Below, piece after piece: positions 49,952 through 59,437 of a stretch of DNA of 64,000 bases (its first letter is position 1; every line of letters begins with the position of its first letter). The stretch is from positions 124,001-188,000 of the forward strand of contig NZ_CAAAIM010000008.1 of NCBI RefSeq assembly GCF_900639985.1, read 5' to 3'. Under the pieces are notes generated by a model that saw only the letters and a list, made by a program, of their open reading frames with translations, did no database searches and was not told the origin of the DNA. The translations under genes were made by a program, and so were the position numbers. Source of the stretch: Legionella rowbothamii. GTDB taxonomy: Bacteria; Pseudomonadota; Gammaproteobacteria; Legionellales; Legionellaceae.

Positions 49952-51043
49952 TCACGCAAACTCTCCCACAGCTATTTCTTTAATTTTATGTAAAATACTT
50001 TCTAAGCTTTTAAAAGAAGGCTCAGCTTCAATTTCTTGAATCTCAGGAAACCTGGACAGTAATAGCGCTTGCATCGTAATAGACTCTTGCTCATTATTTA
50101 CCTTGAATGTAGCAGATTTCTTGATAGCCCCACCTTGCCTTCCGCGAGGCTTAGGGCCTTTTACAATAGGGCTACTAAGTTGAACTTCACTCAAATCAGG
50201 CTCAGATGTTAAAGCCTGTTCTATTTCCTCATATGATTTAGGAACAAGTGCTCTAATCGTTTTAAACGTTAATTTGTTTTCTTGAATTCGCGAAAAGAAT
50301 ACAGGCGGATAACTTTCTGGTTTCGTACATATAGAGCGCAAAGCGCTGGCAATACTTTCATTAAAACCAATGATTCCCGACAACTCTTTTTTAGTGAGAG
50401 AGTGACTGCTTGGATCAGAAAAAAGCGCCTGTACAATTTGAAAATTCTGAGAAACGGTCAAACCTTTTCTAAGATTATTTTCTGATAATTGTCTTCTTAA
50501 TTTTCGATGCTTCACCTTTAGTTTGGCTAACATGCTTTCATCGGTAATCTCAATACAGGTTACCGTTGGAACACCAGCCATCATTGCAGCAAGTCTTCGT
50601 TGGTGACCTTCTAAAATTACATAGCCATATTCTAGATTTGAATTCCGAAAATAATCAGGATCATTTTGTCGATCAGCCAAAAAAATCTCAATTGGCTGAA
50701 TTAAACCATCATTTCTAATGGAGAAAGCCAAATCACGAAGTGCGTTATAACTATCCTCTAAGGACTCCTCCTGCTCACAAGGCAATTGGGAGTATTCAGG
50801 GATTACATAATCACCAGATGGCAAAAGGGTACATAAGGATTGCTCCGTACCAATATGTAACATGGTCCTTAACCAAGACTCATCAATGATTTCACCTGGC
50901 CTCGGATTTTGAGGATCTGGGATTAAAGAAAAGGGATCATGCTCAACAAGCTGCTTACCACGCGTAAATTTTAGATTCGCCGTAATACCTGCACGAGTAA
51001 TCGTATCAGGTTTATTCAGTTTCGACGTTAATGAGCTCGCCAT
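49952..51043 (-). CDS. parB: ParB-family partition protein
   Basis: 363 residues from the ATG at 51043; a GTG at 51064 is possible. A ParB/Srx-like nuclease-fold domain opens with VEHDPFSLIPDPQNPRPGEI and GYVILEGHQRRLAAMMAG (the GxHRR-like box). A helix-turn-helix region follows (SLTKKELSGIIGFNESIASAL). The reading frame overlaps the parA 3' end by about 32 nt, so the two are translationally coupled. It binds a centromere site, here probably near parA or rep. Confidence 0.87.
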   Translation of the reverse strand: MASSLTSKLNKPDTITRAGITANLKFTRGKQLVEHDPFSLIPDPQNPRPGEIIDESWLRTMLHIGTEQSLCTLLPSGDYVIPEYSQLPCEQEESLEDSYNALRDLAFSIRNDGLIQPIEIFLADRQNDPDYFRNSNLEYGYVILEGHQRRLAAMMAGVPTVTCIEITDESMLAKLKVKHRKLRRQLSENNLRKGLTVSQNFQIVQALFSDPSSHSLTKKELSGIIGFNESIASALRSICTKPESYPPVFFSRIQENKLTFKTIRALVPKSYEEIEQALTSEPDLSEVQLSSPIVKGPKPRGRQGGAIKKSATFKVNNEQESITMQALLLSRFPEIQEIEAEPSFKSLESILHKIKEIAVGEFA

Positions 51044-51968
51044 TATTTTCTTTTTGATGGACACGTTCTTTATCTCCTAATACTTTTTTATAAACAAACT
51101 CACCCAATGCAAGTGCTTCAATAGCAAATCGATCATTATCTTTTAATTCAGTATAAGGAGCCGTAATAGGCGCTTGATCTTCATCGATATCAACTGCTCT
51201 TGGCGAATCATGAACTTCAATCTCGTCAATTAACAATTGACTTAACATCGGATTAGACATAATTGTGTCAATTATACGAGTCTGAGGAGTTCTCTTGTTG
51301 TAATCAACTTTGTTTTTTAGCAAACCAATAATTTTGGCTTGTGAATTGCTCGGACGATATACGTTTTGACGATTGACCAAATCAACCATTCCCGCCAGAC
51401 CCTGTAATGATTTGTTACTCAATTCCAAAGGAATTAAAACATGCGTTGCTGCGCGAATAGCACTTTGAGTCAAAGGGCCTTTAGCAGGAGGTGTATCTAT
51501 AAGTATTAGGTCATAACCGCAATCAATAAATTCATCCATGGCAAAAAAGTCATAGGGCCGCTGGACAATGCTTTCAAGGCTGTCACTGTATTCAAATGCT
51601 TCAATGTCTTTGATCAATCCGGCATCACTAGGAAGAATGTCCAAATTCTCAAGATCAGTAGGGTAGGGTACTACAGGGTTTTCAGTCCACATATCCAAAG
51701 CAGATGAACGACCATCCCAACCATCATCATCCGGGTTATTAGGATCGTAATCTGGATGCAAGGGGGGTTTGTAACTCGACATATCCCGAATACGTGTGTC
51801 GCGAAGAAATCGATAAGACATGTTGCCTTGGGGGTCAAAATCAAGAACCAAGACCTTTTTATTTTTTTTAAAAGCAATATAAGTTGAAATTAATTGGCTA
51901 ATCAGGCTTTTTCCAACACCACCTTTATTATTAGCAACGACTAAAACTTTAGGTTTTTTCGTGGCCAT
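51012..51968 (-). CDS. parA: ParA-family partition ATPase
   Basis: 318 residues from the ATG at 51968, with GGAGAGG upstream. The deviant Walker A is VANNKGGVGKSLISQL (about 11-26), followed by VLDFDPQGNMSYRF and DLILIDTPPAKGPLTQS. The short N terminus, lacking a DNA-binding domain, indicates type Ib-like or chromosomal-like ParA. Convergence of parA, parB and a divergent rep gene marks a plasmid-type maintenance module. Confidence 0.92.
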   Translation of the reverse strand: MATKKPKVLVVANNKGGVGKSLISQLISTYIAFKKNKKVLVLDFDPQGNMSYRFLRDTRIRDMSSYKPPLHPDYDPNNPDDDGWDGRSSALDMWTENPVVPYPTDLENLDILPSDAGLIKDIEAFEYSDSLESIVQRPYDFFAMDEFIDCGYDLILIDTPPAKGPLTQSAIRAATHVLIPLELSNKSLQGLAGMVDLVNRQNVYRPSNSQAKIIGLLKNKVDYNKRTPQTRIIDTIMSNPMLSQLLIDEIEVHDSPRAVDIDEDQAPITAPYTELKDNDRFAIEALALGEFVYKKVLGDKERVHQKENNGELINVETE

Positions 51969-51997
51969 ACCCTCTCCATAAGTTAAATTGTGACCCC

Positions 51998-52158
51998 ATA
52001 CAATACCTAAAATTACGGAAAAAAGCAACCGATACTCAATACTGTATTGGGTATATGATTGAGAATAAATTCCAAAGGTGAAAAAGCCGATAGATCATGT
52101 AAAATCAGGGGTATACTGAATAAAAACAAATCTTTGACATTTTGCGTATTGAGTATTG
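51998..52158. promoter_or_regulatory. Candidate partition operator / parS-like palindromes
   Basis: CAATACTGTATTG (52037-52049) is a perfect palindrome, extended as ACTCAATACTGTATTGGGT. Related half-sites are ATACAATACC at about 51999 and GTATTGAGTATTG at 52146-52158. The sites straddle the parA start side of the divergent region, suited to ParA/ParB autoregulation or centromere function. Confidence 0.5.
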
Positions 52159-52286
52159 ACATCAAGGATAACGATCACGTATAAATGGATCATTATTAAC
52201 TGTGCTGTAAAAAGAAGGGCAAGATAGAGATAACCTAGTATCCATTCACAGAGGTAGGCTTAAATCTTGGTACGAAGTTATTTAAG

Positions 52287-52371
52287 CTCAGATAGAAAGA
52301 GAAAGTCGATGAGAAAAGGCCGTTTACGACAGTATATGGTATTTATCGTCGGCTTTTTCGTTCCATCTGAG
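52287..52371. other. Long imperfect hairpin upstream of rep (candidate regulatory RNA or origin element)
   Basis: CTCAGATAGAAAGAGAAAG and the complement of TCGTTCCATCTGAG begin two ~30-nt arms that pair with regularly spaced mismatches, several of which are G-U as plus-strand RNA. The right arm ends in GGCTTTTTCG, like an intrinsic terminator. Lies 290 nt before the rep start. Confidence 0.45.
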
Positions 52372-52493
52372 TCTAATATTGCTCTCTGAAAATTCAAAGT
52401 AAGCCACGGTTATAAAAAAAATATCTTGTTATATGGATAGCAAAATAAACAGAAATGAAATGGGAAAACAAATGAAATAATAATAAAAAGAAT

Positions 52494-52523
52494 GGTTATG
52501 AAGAGCGGCAACTCCTCATAACC
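52494..52523. other. Hairpin just upstream of rep
   Basis: GGTTATGAAGAG pairs with CTCCTCATAACC (11 of 12) around CGGCAA. It could act in rep leader control. Position and symmetry only. Confidence 0.4.
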
Positions 52524-52658
52524 TCAAAACATTTAACAACGAACAAAGCTAAATGTCCTAAAATGAGGGAACTGGTAATTCCTTCATTTTTTTGGGATCT
52601 ATCCGCATTTATTTTAGCTCTGTTCCCTAAAAAACACAATAGGATAAGGATATTATCT

Positions 52659-53810
52659 ATGGGGAATCTTTGCTCAATTTTTCACCTGCGATTTAAGAAA
52701 CTTGTTAGGATCATTAAATCCTCACGTAAAGCACAACTTATTGATTACATTCTCTTAGGGTGGCAAAGCAGTACATACAAATTAAAAGGCTCTGAACAAA
52801 AGTGGTTTATGAAACCCTACACGCAAATTGTAGCCGACACAGGTATTCCTTTGAGTACGCTAGAACGCTACATAAAAGAATTAAATGAAGAAGGTTTTAT
52901 TACACGACGCCAAGCACTCTACAGCAGAACGAGAGAGCTGGGTGAATTTGAAGTTAAAAAAGGCACTTACATCTGCATTACCGATAAACTACTGAGCTTA
53001 CTTGCATTAGAAGAGCCAGCAAATAGATTAGCAGAACCACTATCATCAAATCAGGAAACAAACTGTTTAAAATCAACACCAAATGAGGGGTCCGAATCCC
53101 TCAATATGAGGGAATCATATATAAGTGATCTTTATAAAAAATCATTAAATAATATTATTTTTAAAAAAAGAATAACTCATGTGGATAAAAACGAAAATCA
53201 AAAGTTGATGCAGCAATTTAACGGTATCCAACAGCTATTATTTTCTGAAATAAAAGAAGAAATTCCCGACGAGGTGAAAAAAATGGTTTCTGGAACATTT
53301 TTTAATCTTACCTTTGAACATCACAAGATATTTTCTTCTCCTAAACAACTTGTAGCAGAATATTTGTATGCGCTTTTAAACGTAGATTTTTACATGCCCA
53401 ATACTCATTGTTTCAAATATCGTAACAACATTCTATCTAAATTGGTAAGAACAAATACTTGGCGAACACCAAAAGGGTTTTATAAACATTTTTATTTAGG
53501 CCAAGACTTTGATGATCAACAAAAAATACGTGATAAAAAATGGCAAAAGAAAAAACAAGCAGAAATAGAGCCTAAAAAAGAAAGTATGAAGTATCAAAAT
53601 CAGTGTTTAACAAAAATTGAAGCGAAACTATATGAAAAAGGAAGCTTAATTAACCAATTAACCGAGGATCTATATCGACAATCTGATGAAGAGCAGATAT
53701 TACAAATCAGAGAGAAAATTCAAACTCTAAGAAAAGAGCTTGAATCATTATGGGCCCAACAAGCCTCTTTAGAACAACAAATAGAATATGAGGAGCTGCT
53801 TTGTGCTTAA
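52659..53810 (+). CDS. Plasmid-type replication initiator candidate
   Basis: 383 residues from the ATG at 52659, which has AAGGAT 8 nt upstream. An ATG at 52563 lacks a ribosome site and would add a hydrophobic stretch (SFFWDLSAFILALF) unlike a DNA-binding protein. A winged-helix motif (YTQIVADTGIPLSTLERYIK, about 53-73) and a coiled-coil C terminus are visible. Divergence from parAB makes replication initiation the likely role, as in Legionella plasmids. A palindrome TCCCTCAATATGAGGGA lies within the gene. Family not identified with certainty. Confidence 0.6.
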   Translation: MGNLCSIFHLRFKKLVRIIKSSRKAQLIDYILLGWQSSTYKLKGSEQKWFMKPYTQIVADTGIPLSTLERYIKELNEEGFITRRQALYSRTRELGEFEVKKGTYICITDKLLSLLALEEPANRLAEPLSSNQETNCLKSTPNEGSESLNMRESYISDLYKKSLNNIIFKKRITHVDKNENQKLMQQFNGIQQLLFSEIKEEIPDEVKKMVSGTFFNLTFEHHKIFSSPKQLVAEYLYALLNVDFYMPNTHCFKYRNNILSKLVRTNTWRTPKGFYKHFYLGQDFDDQQKIRDKKWQKKKQAEIEPKKESMKYQNQCLTKIEAKLYEKGSLINQLTEDLYRQSDEEQILQIREKIQTLRKELESLWAQQASLEQQIEYEELLCA

Positions 53811-53826
53811 ACATTCCGCTAAATAG

Positions 53827-53997
53827 CTAAGAAAATAAAATTCCGCAAGGTAACAGATCGTTGTCATTGGCTTCATTATTTAACTTTTCCTCTCCAGCAA
53901 GAGGGACCGAAATGATCACGCCAAGGATGCGAAGGAATATATTATCGGGGCCAAGAAGTACTAAAAGGCCGATAATTCCTCGCCCAATTGTCATCAT
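53827..53997 (-). CDS. Possible small membrane protein
   Basis: About 56 residues (MMTIGRGIIGLLVLLGPDNI, a second hydrophobic run ILGVIISVPLAG, then acidic NNEANDNDLLP). Two short helices are possible. No good ribosome site, so translation is uncertain. Confidence 0.3.
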   Translation of the reverse strand: MMTIGRGIIGLLVLLGPDNIFLRILGVIISVPLAGEEKLNNEANDNDLLPCGILFS

Positions 53998-54130
53998 AGA
54001 AGCTGTATTGCACAACTCATGAGGAAGAGGATGAATAGGGAACAAGAATTAGACGGTCATTGAGTTTTTATCATGACTTCGGGCATAGAGATATAATTAT
54101 ATTTCCCATTTACGTCTTATTGTCGAATAG

Positions 54131-54244
54131 TTAGGACGCTAACAGGTCGACTCGAAAACTTATTTCTAAAGGTTCCTCGGGATTATGAACAGGTTGGGGT
54201 TCTTCTGGCTCAAGAGGGCGAGGGGGCTCTATAGGTTCTTTCAT
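54131..54244 (-). CDS. Proline/glutamate-rich 37-residue microprotein
   Basis: ATG at 54244 with AAGGA 8 nt upstream. The product MKEPIEPPRPLEPEEPQPVH has ten prolines in 37 residues and ends ISFRVDLLAS. The ribosome site is as good as those of larger genes here. A second tiny frame with AGGAGA and ATG at 54554 carries an in-frame TAA after ten codons. The rest of 53811-54650 holds no gene I can support. Confidence 0.45.
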   Translation of the reverse strand: MKEPIEPPRPLEPEEPQPVHNPEEPLEISFRVDLLAS

Positions 54245-54650
54245 ATTATTATCCTTGGTAGAATTTTTCATTCGCTATTAAATTTAGACCGTTTCTTTAC
54301 TCTTGTCTAATGACTAATCATTCTTGTTCTAAATTAAACGGTTGCAGAAATAAAGTTAAATAATACTTCTAATTACAGGGAGAATCTCATTGTTAAATAG
54401 CCCTGTTCAATTAACTTATAAATCAATCCAAGGCTTATGACTTGATTTCCCTGTTTTTCTTCATTATTTATCACCTTGTATATAATTTGACAAATGTGCT
54501 TTGAGGATTAGTATTTAAAGAGAGAATCTCTTATTTATAGAATAGGAGAAATTATGAATACCTTTAATGAGAATGTTCAAAATTAAAATAAGCAAGTGGT
54601 CCGTTATAAAACTGCCAAAAAAGTCATTGAAGTGTAAATAAGAGGTTAAT

Positions 54651-55772
54651 ATGAAAAAAATAAATCGATTTAAACCGAATTTCAAATTATTCCCACTTAT
54701 TGACGAGGATCAAGAGGAAAGTATTTATAGTTTCTCGACACTGAATTGGACAAGAATATGGTTTACAACTAATCCCGAGCAATTTATCCCTCCAACGAAT
54801 AAAGAGAAAATAATTGATTTTCTGGATAAGTTTCCCTCTCGACAAATATCGCTAATCTATGACAGTCGATTACTAGACAATCAAGGGAAAGAGGATCTTT
54901 CTGATTTTCAGCGAGAATTGAGGATTTTAAATAAATCCAGCCAGGTAGATCTTTATGACTTTTCTGAAAGTAGTTTTAAAGAGAAACTATTAGATGCAAA
55001 TGAATTAACACTATATGGATTAGCGAATATTGAATTACAAAATTTATCTAACGGTGGAAATGTGGCGGCAGCAAGCGACATTGTTCGTACATTAAGTGTC
55101 CTATATCGTTTAGGAATTTATACAGATTTTGACGTTGAATTCTTGAATTCAGACTTAGACGAAATCAAGACATCCGGTCCTTTTCTATGTGGTGTAAAGG
55201 GGGATGCTCGTTGTAATGATGTTTTAGCTATTCATCCTGAAATAGCGTCTAAAACAGATTTATTAAAAAGATATCATAACAATATAAAAGGGGCTTATCG
55301 TTTATGTAAGGAATATAACTCAGAGGAAAGGAACCGATTTAAAATTGAGATGGGCTTAAATTTAATGAACTCTTTCGAAAATATTGCTCCCCAATTGATT
55401 GATGAGGTCATTGATAAACTATTTTACATAATGGGTAACAAGTATGAGGAATTTGACTCTCTGCCTATGATTTTATTAGTTCGTAAAGCGTGTGAAGAGG
55501 CTATAAATAATGAGGGGAAAGATAAAATAAAAAAAATTTATAGGAAAATATATATGGATAATGTGATGGACTCAGCTGGCCCATCCGCTTTACCAAGCAT
55601 GAGTTTTGCGGAGGAGGATGAATGTAAAAAGCTTCAGCAACTTGTTCGTGGACAAGTCGAGCTTCTTGCCAACGATTGCGGATGGGTTCCACCTGTTTTC
55701 GACAAAGGTAACACTCAAGAACTAGAAGAAAAAGAAGAGCAAGAAGACATTGATTTCAAAATCAAACCTTAG
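54651..55772 (+). CDS. DxD-type glycosyltransferase-like effector candidate
   Basis: 373 residues, ribosome site AGAGG. NVAAASDIVRTLSVLYRLGI (137-156) followed by YTDFDV is the signature of toxin-like GT-A enzymes (clostridial TcdA/TcdB, Legionella SetA types). The metal-binding DFD is at 159-161. Such proteins transfer a sugar from a nucleotide sugar to host proteins. The C terminus (QELEEKEEQEDIDFKIKP) is a dense glutamate block, as in Dot/Icm E-block signals. No signal peptide. Donor and target unknown. Confidence 0.78.
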   Translation: MKKINRFKPNFKLFPLIDEDQEESIYSFSTLNWTRIWFTTNPEQFIPPTNKEKIIDFLDKFPSRQISLIYDSRLLDNQGKEDLSDFQRELRILNKSSQVDLYDFSESSFKEKLLDANELTLYGLANIELQNLSNGGNVAAASDIVRTLSVLYRLGIYTDFDVEFLNSDLDEIKTSGPFLCGVKGDARCNDVLAIHPEIASKTDLLKRYHNNIKGAYRLCKEYNSEERNRFKIEMGLNLMNSFENIAPQLIDEVIDKLFYIMGNKYEEFDSLPMILLVRKACEEAINNEGKDKIKKIYRKIYMDNVMDSAGPSALPSMSFAEEDECKKLQQLVRGQVELLANDCGWVPPVFDKGNTQELEEKEEQEDIDFKIKP

Positions 55773-55791
55773 TCTTACAATTCACGATTTA

Positions 55792-55817
55792 AGACCTGCC
55801 CTTAGCTCTGCAGGTCT
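55792..55817 (+). terminator. Hairpin after the glycosyltransferase-like gene
   Basis: AGACCTGC and GCAGGTCT form an 8-bp stem with a 10-nt loop, 20 nt past the stop. Followed by AGTAAATTCC, so a weak U-tract at best. Confidence 0.5.
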
Positions 55818-55988
55818 AGTAAATTCCTCTCGAGAATACAAGTACTTTGTTTTAAAAGCCCACCAATTCTGCTGAGGATGTTTGTTTTTACGAGTAGAGT
55901 CGAAATCGGTTAGTAATTAATTTCAAATTTGGTAATTTAAGGGGGGGTATCTTGGGCGGTAAGAAACGTATGATGAGTGATGAATTAT

Positions 55989-56765
55989 TTATATTCTTTT
56001 ATCCTTAATAAATTGCTTAATCGCTTTCAATGTCGGTGCTCTATCTTGTTGGATAGGTGAGTGTCCTGCCTGCGAAATTTTTATATGTGCTAAATTCGGT
56101 TTTATATGCAGTATTCTTTCAATGTCATCATTACTAATTAAGCCTCCCTGTTCTAAGCTTCCATATATTAATAAAGTTGGGCATTGAATTTTCTCAAATA
56201 CATGCTCGTTATAATTTTCAAATGTTTCATCAAACTGATGAATTATTGTTGAAAGCATGTCAGGATCACATTGTCTAAGATGTTCAGGAATAAAATGATC
56301 CATATTTAAACCCATTTTGCTTAAGTGAAGTCCTTGTATAAGCAAATTGGTTGGTTCTTTTAATCCAATTGTTAACTGACGAAGATAGTATAAATTTAAA
56401 GGTGTCTCAATAATAATTAATGCTTTTACCAACAGAGGTGTATAAGCGGCCATCATACTCGAGACCATCCCTCCTAGGGAATGTCCTATCAAAATAGTAG
56501 GTTGTTTTATAACATCTTGAATAAAAGACTCAGTATCTTCTATATAATCTTCCAATCTGTATTTACCATATATTTTTTGGGATTTGCCATGGCCGCGAAA
56601 ATCCATTCCATATAAATGAAAATTAGAGCGCAGTTCGGGAATTATAGGCGCAAAATTTTGCCATCGATGGGTTGCTCCATGCAGCAATAACATTGGTGGC
56701 CCATTATTGGGACCTTCTGCGTAATTTATTTCCAGAGAGTTATAATGATACGTATATTCTTTCAT
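55989..56765 (-). CDS. Alpha/beta-fold hydrolase
   Basis: 258 residues, AAGGAG before the ATG. Oxyanion LLLHGATHRW, the DFRGHGKS turn, nucleophile in LIGHSLGGMV, acid in LLIYGSLEQG and His in SQAGHSPIQQ fit a full triad. No signal peptide or membrane helix. General epoxide-hydrolase/esterase-like class; substrate cannot be named. Confidence 0.88.
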   Translation of the reverse strand: MKEYTYHYNSLEINYAEGPNNGPPMLLLHGATHRWQNFAPIIPELRSNFHLYGMDFRGHGKSQKIYGKYRLEDYIEDTESFIQDVIKQPTILIGHSLGGMVSSMMAAYTPLLVKALIIIETPLNLYYLRQLTIGLKEPTNLLIQGLHLSKMGLNMDHFIPEHLRQCDPDMLSTIIHQFDETFENYNEHVFEKIQCPTLLIYGSLEQGGLISNDDIERILHIKPNLAHIKISQAGHSPIQQDRAPTLKAIKQFIKDKRI

Positions 56766-57132
56766 TTGAACTCCTTGAAGAATTGATTTAAAAAAAGTTA
56801 TTTTATATCAATTGGTTCTAAATCATGAATTTAAAGATGGCAGCTTTTAAGTATAGCTCTAATAAACTGTAAGTCTTTAACCGAAGCAATAAAATAGGTT
56901 CTAAATTCTAAATCTTAATTAGGATATTACTTGAACCCTGGGCTAACGTGTTTTTAGAAAGTATAAATTGACACCAGATGCCCACGAGCAGTTGACTGAT
57001 TATTGGAGGAATGAGTTTTCTACCATCAGTCTTAAAGTATAGCTCATATTGTATTATTGCAAGAACTTGAATGCGAAGCGGTCAGATCGGGACTATACTT
57101 AATTATTAAGCAACGAGTTCAAGGAGAATAAG

Positions 57133-57579
57133 ATGCACACTAATTCTTTTCAGCAAAAGCTTAATCCGCTCCGATATTTAGATTCTACTAAAGAGTTCGC
57201 CGAGTTAAATATTGAGACTTTTCAAGCCTTTTCTTATATAACTCCCATGGATTTATTCACTACTCATAAACCTGAAGAACTTTTAGAAAAACAGGTAGAC
57301 GTGTTCATTGATAATAGCCATAAAACGCTCGATTATTTACAAAAAGTCTTTCATATCATGGAGCAGCAATGGTTTAACTCTACTCAACATTTGATACGTG
57401 ATACTCAAGAGTCAATAAAAAAAGTCCGCGCTACAGCTCGTAATAATATTAAAAATGCAATTAAAGCTGAAAAACAAATAGAGAGAAAAGTTCTTCCTAG
57501 TTTACGAGTTGAAATAAAGCCTCGTGCACACGAAAAATCGGGAGCAGCTCACCATAAAACCGCAAAAAAGCAAAAGTGA
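57133..57579 (+). CDS. Phasin-like protein
   Basis: 148 residues, AAGGAG before the ATG. Helical, with AELNIETFQAFSYITPMDLF and QVDVFIDNSHKTLDYLQKVF in phasin-2 style, and a basic tail (HHKTAKKQK). Phasins coat polyhydroxybutyrate granules, which Legionella accumulate. No PHA synthase is in the window. First gene of a same-strand run of stress/storage genes. Confidence 0.65.
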   Translation: MHTNSFQQKLNPLRYLDSTKEFAELNIETFQAFSYITPMDLFTTHKPEELLEKQVDVFIDNSHKTLDYLQKVFHIMEQQWFNSTQHLIRDTQESIKKVRATARNNIKNAIKAEKQIERKVLPSLRVEIKPRAHEKSGAAHHKTAKKQK

Positions 57580-57647
57580 CATTTCATAAATAATTAAGAT
57601 GCAAGAAGGTAGCGAACTATGAGCCTCAGACATATTAAGGAGTGATA

Positions 57648-57902
57648 ATGAGCAATTTCAATCAAATGAGTGAGGATGCAAAAAACAAATACAATCAATT
57701 ATATAATGAAGGGAGGAAGAAAGTAGAGTCATTAGATCATCAACTTACAGAAGGTGTTGTAAAAGATAAAATTAAGAATTTAGAGGACAGTGTTTTCGAA
57801 TACACTGAGGAAGTACTAAATAAAGTGAAAGAAAAACCCTTAACTTCTATGCTTATTGCCGGCGGTATAGGATATCTTCTTTCTCATTTATTAAAAAAGT
57901 AA
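57648..57902 (+). CDS. Membrane-anchored YqjD/ElaB-like (DUF883) small protein
   Basis: 84 residues from the ATG at 57648, with AAGGAG at 57637-57642. A charged helical body (DKIKNLEDSVFEYTEEVLNK) precedes a C-terminal glycine-containing helix (SMLIAGGIGYLLSHLLKK). This is the layout of E. coli YqjD/ElaB, stationary-phase proteins that tether ribosomes to the membrane. The role here is inferred. Confidence 0.75.
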   Translation: MSNFNQMSEDAKNKYNQLYNEGRKKVESLDHQLTEGVVKDKIKNLEDSVFEYTEEVLNKVKEKPLTSMLIAGGIGYLLSHLLKK

Positions 57903-58255
57903 TTTAAAGATTCTCGTAAAAAAATACTATGATTCGGTGTGTGTCATAAACGAATCAAAAGCTTTTACCCGGGGCTGGTATAGATAGCGCTGCAGGAGAG
58001 GCTGTGGACAGCAGTCTCATTATCCTAAGCCGAGATTGTTAACATAAATCTTTCAGAAGAATAGGGATTGGTGTAATTAAGAATCCTTATCAATACGGGT
58101 TAATCCGTTTAATCGCTTTAGTTTATCCAACGATTTGAGCGGTGCCAATTGCTAAGAAATCCAAAAAAAACTTTCATGTTGTTTGATTTATGTCTATATT
58201 GTTTAAAAGAAAACAAATAAGGAAGTTATAAGAGCCATCAGAAAAAGGAATTCAC
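57903..58255. other. Intergenic stretch without a gene
   Basis: No ORF or convincing hairpin seen. It separates the two small stress genes from the dehydrogenase and probably contains its promoter. Confidence 0.3.
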
Positions 58256-59428
58256 ATGAAAGCACTTTGCTGGCATGGCACAAATGAGGTACATGTAAAT
58301 AATGTACCTGAACCTCAAATTATCAATGAGCATGACGCGATTATCAAGGTTACAGCTACGGCCATCTGTGGTTCGGATTTACATTTATTAGATGGTTTAA
58401 TGCCGAATATGCATCAAGGTGATATTTTAGGTCATGAGTTCATGGGGGAAGTGGTGGAGCTGGGCTCTGGTAAGAATAAGCTTAAAATAGGAGATAAAGT
58501 TGTTGTTCCTTTTACTATTGCCTGCGGACAATGTATTTTTTGCAAGAAAAAACTGTATGCTTGTTGTGAAGTGTCTAATCCAAATGCAGAGCTGGCGCGC
58601 CAGAAATTAGGGCAATCGCCTGCCGGTATGTTTGGCTACTCCCATTTATTAGGAGGGTTTTCTGGGGGACAAGCTGAATATGTACGGGTTCCTTTTTCGA
58701 ATAGTGGTCCCATTAAAGTTCCTGAAGGTATTCCTGATGAAAAAGTTCTTTTTTTATCCGATATATTCCCCACTGGATATATGGCAGCAGAAAATTGTGA
58801 TATTAAAGCAGGAGATACCGTTGCCGTGTGGGGTTGTGGTCCTGTGGGGCAATTTGCAATTCAAAGTGCTTGGATTTTAGGAGCAGAGAGGGTTATTGCT
58901 ATTGATTGTATTTCTGAGCGACTAAAATTAGCGGAAACATTTGGGCATGCTGAAACAATTAATTTTAAAGAAGAAGATGTTTTTGATGCGTTGATGGTCA
59001 TGACACGAGGTTTAGCGCCTGAATGCTGTATTGATGCCCTAGGTTGTGAAGCCCATATAGGTCCACAATGGGACTCAGTGATCGATCGCGTTAAACAAAT
59101 AGCTTATTTACAAGCTGACAGAGCTCATGTTTTAAGAGAGACGATTCATTGTTGCGGTAAATCAGGAACTATTTCAGTTCCAGGAGTCTACATCGATAAA
59201 ATCGATAACTTTCCTTTTGGGATGGCGATGAATAAGGGATTAACATTTAAAATGGGCCAAACACACGCCCAACGTTATTTGCCTTTACTACTCAAAAAAA
59301 TAATCGAGGGAAAAATCGATCCCTCTAAAATCATTACTCATCGAATGAAACTAGAGGATGCTCCTGATGCCTATCTCAAGTTTAAGGAAAAGCAAGACGG
59401 GTGTATTAAGGTTGTTATGACTCCCTAG
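58256..59428 (+). CDS. Zinc-dependent alcohol/formaldehyde dehydrogenase family
   Basis: 390 residues, AAAGGA before the ATG. Catalytic zinc ligands lie in [13 protein letters not shown] and [10 protein letters not shown]; structural-zinc cysteines are in [16 protein letters not shown]; the NAD fold is [17 protein letters not shown]. The insertion [23 protein letters not shown] is typical of glutathione-independent formaldehyde-dehydrogenase-like members. Followed 10 nt later by the hemerythrin gene, so co-transcribed. Confidence 0.9.
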   Translation: MKALCWHGTNEVHVNNVPEPQIINEHDAIIKVTATAICGSDLHLLDGLMPNMHQGDILGHEFMGEVVELGSGKNKLKIGDKVVVPFTIACGQCIFCKKKLYACCEVSNPNAELARQKLGQSPAGMFGYSHLLGGFSGGQAEYVRVPFSNSGPIKVPEGIPDEKVLFLSDIFPTGYMAAENCDIKAGDTVAVWGCGPVGQFAIQSAWILGAERVIAIDCISERLKLAETFGHAETINFKEEDVFDALMVMTRGLAPECCIDALGCEAHIGPQWDSVIDRVKQIAYLQADRAHVLRETIHCCGKSGTISVPGVYIDKIDNFPFGMAMNKGLTFKMGQTHAQRYLPLLLKKIIEGKIDPSKIITHRMKLEDAPDAYLKFKEKQDGCIKVVMTP

Positions 59429-59437
59429 GAGAAAATT

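Noticed and set aside
53084..53113. ATGAGGG units as rep iterons
   Set aside because: Only three copies with irregular spacing, inside coding sequence; one pair is palindromic, but an iteron array is not supported.
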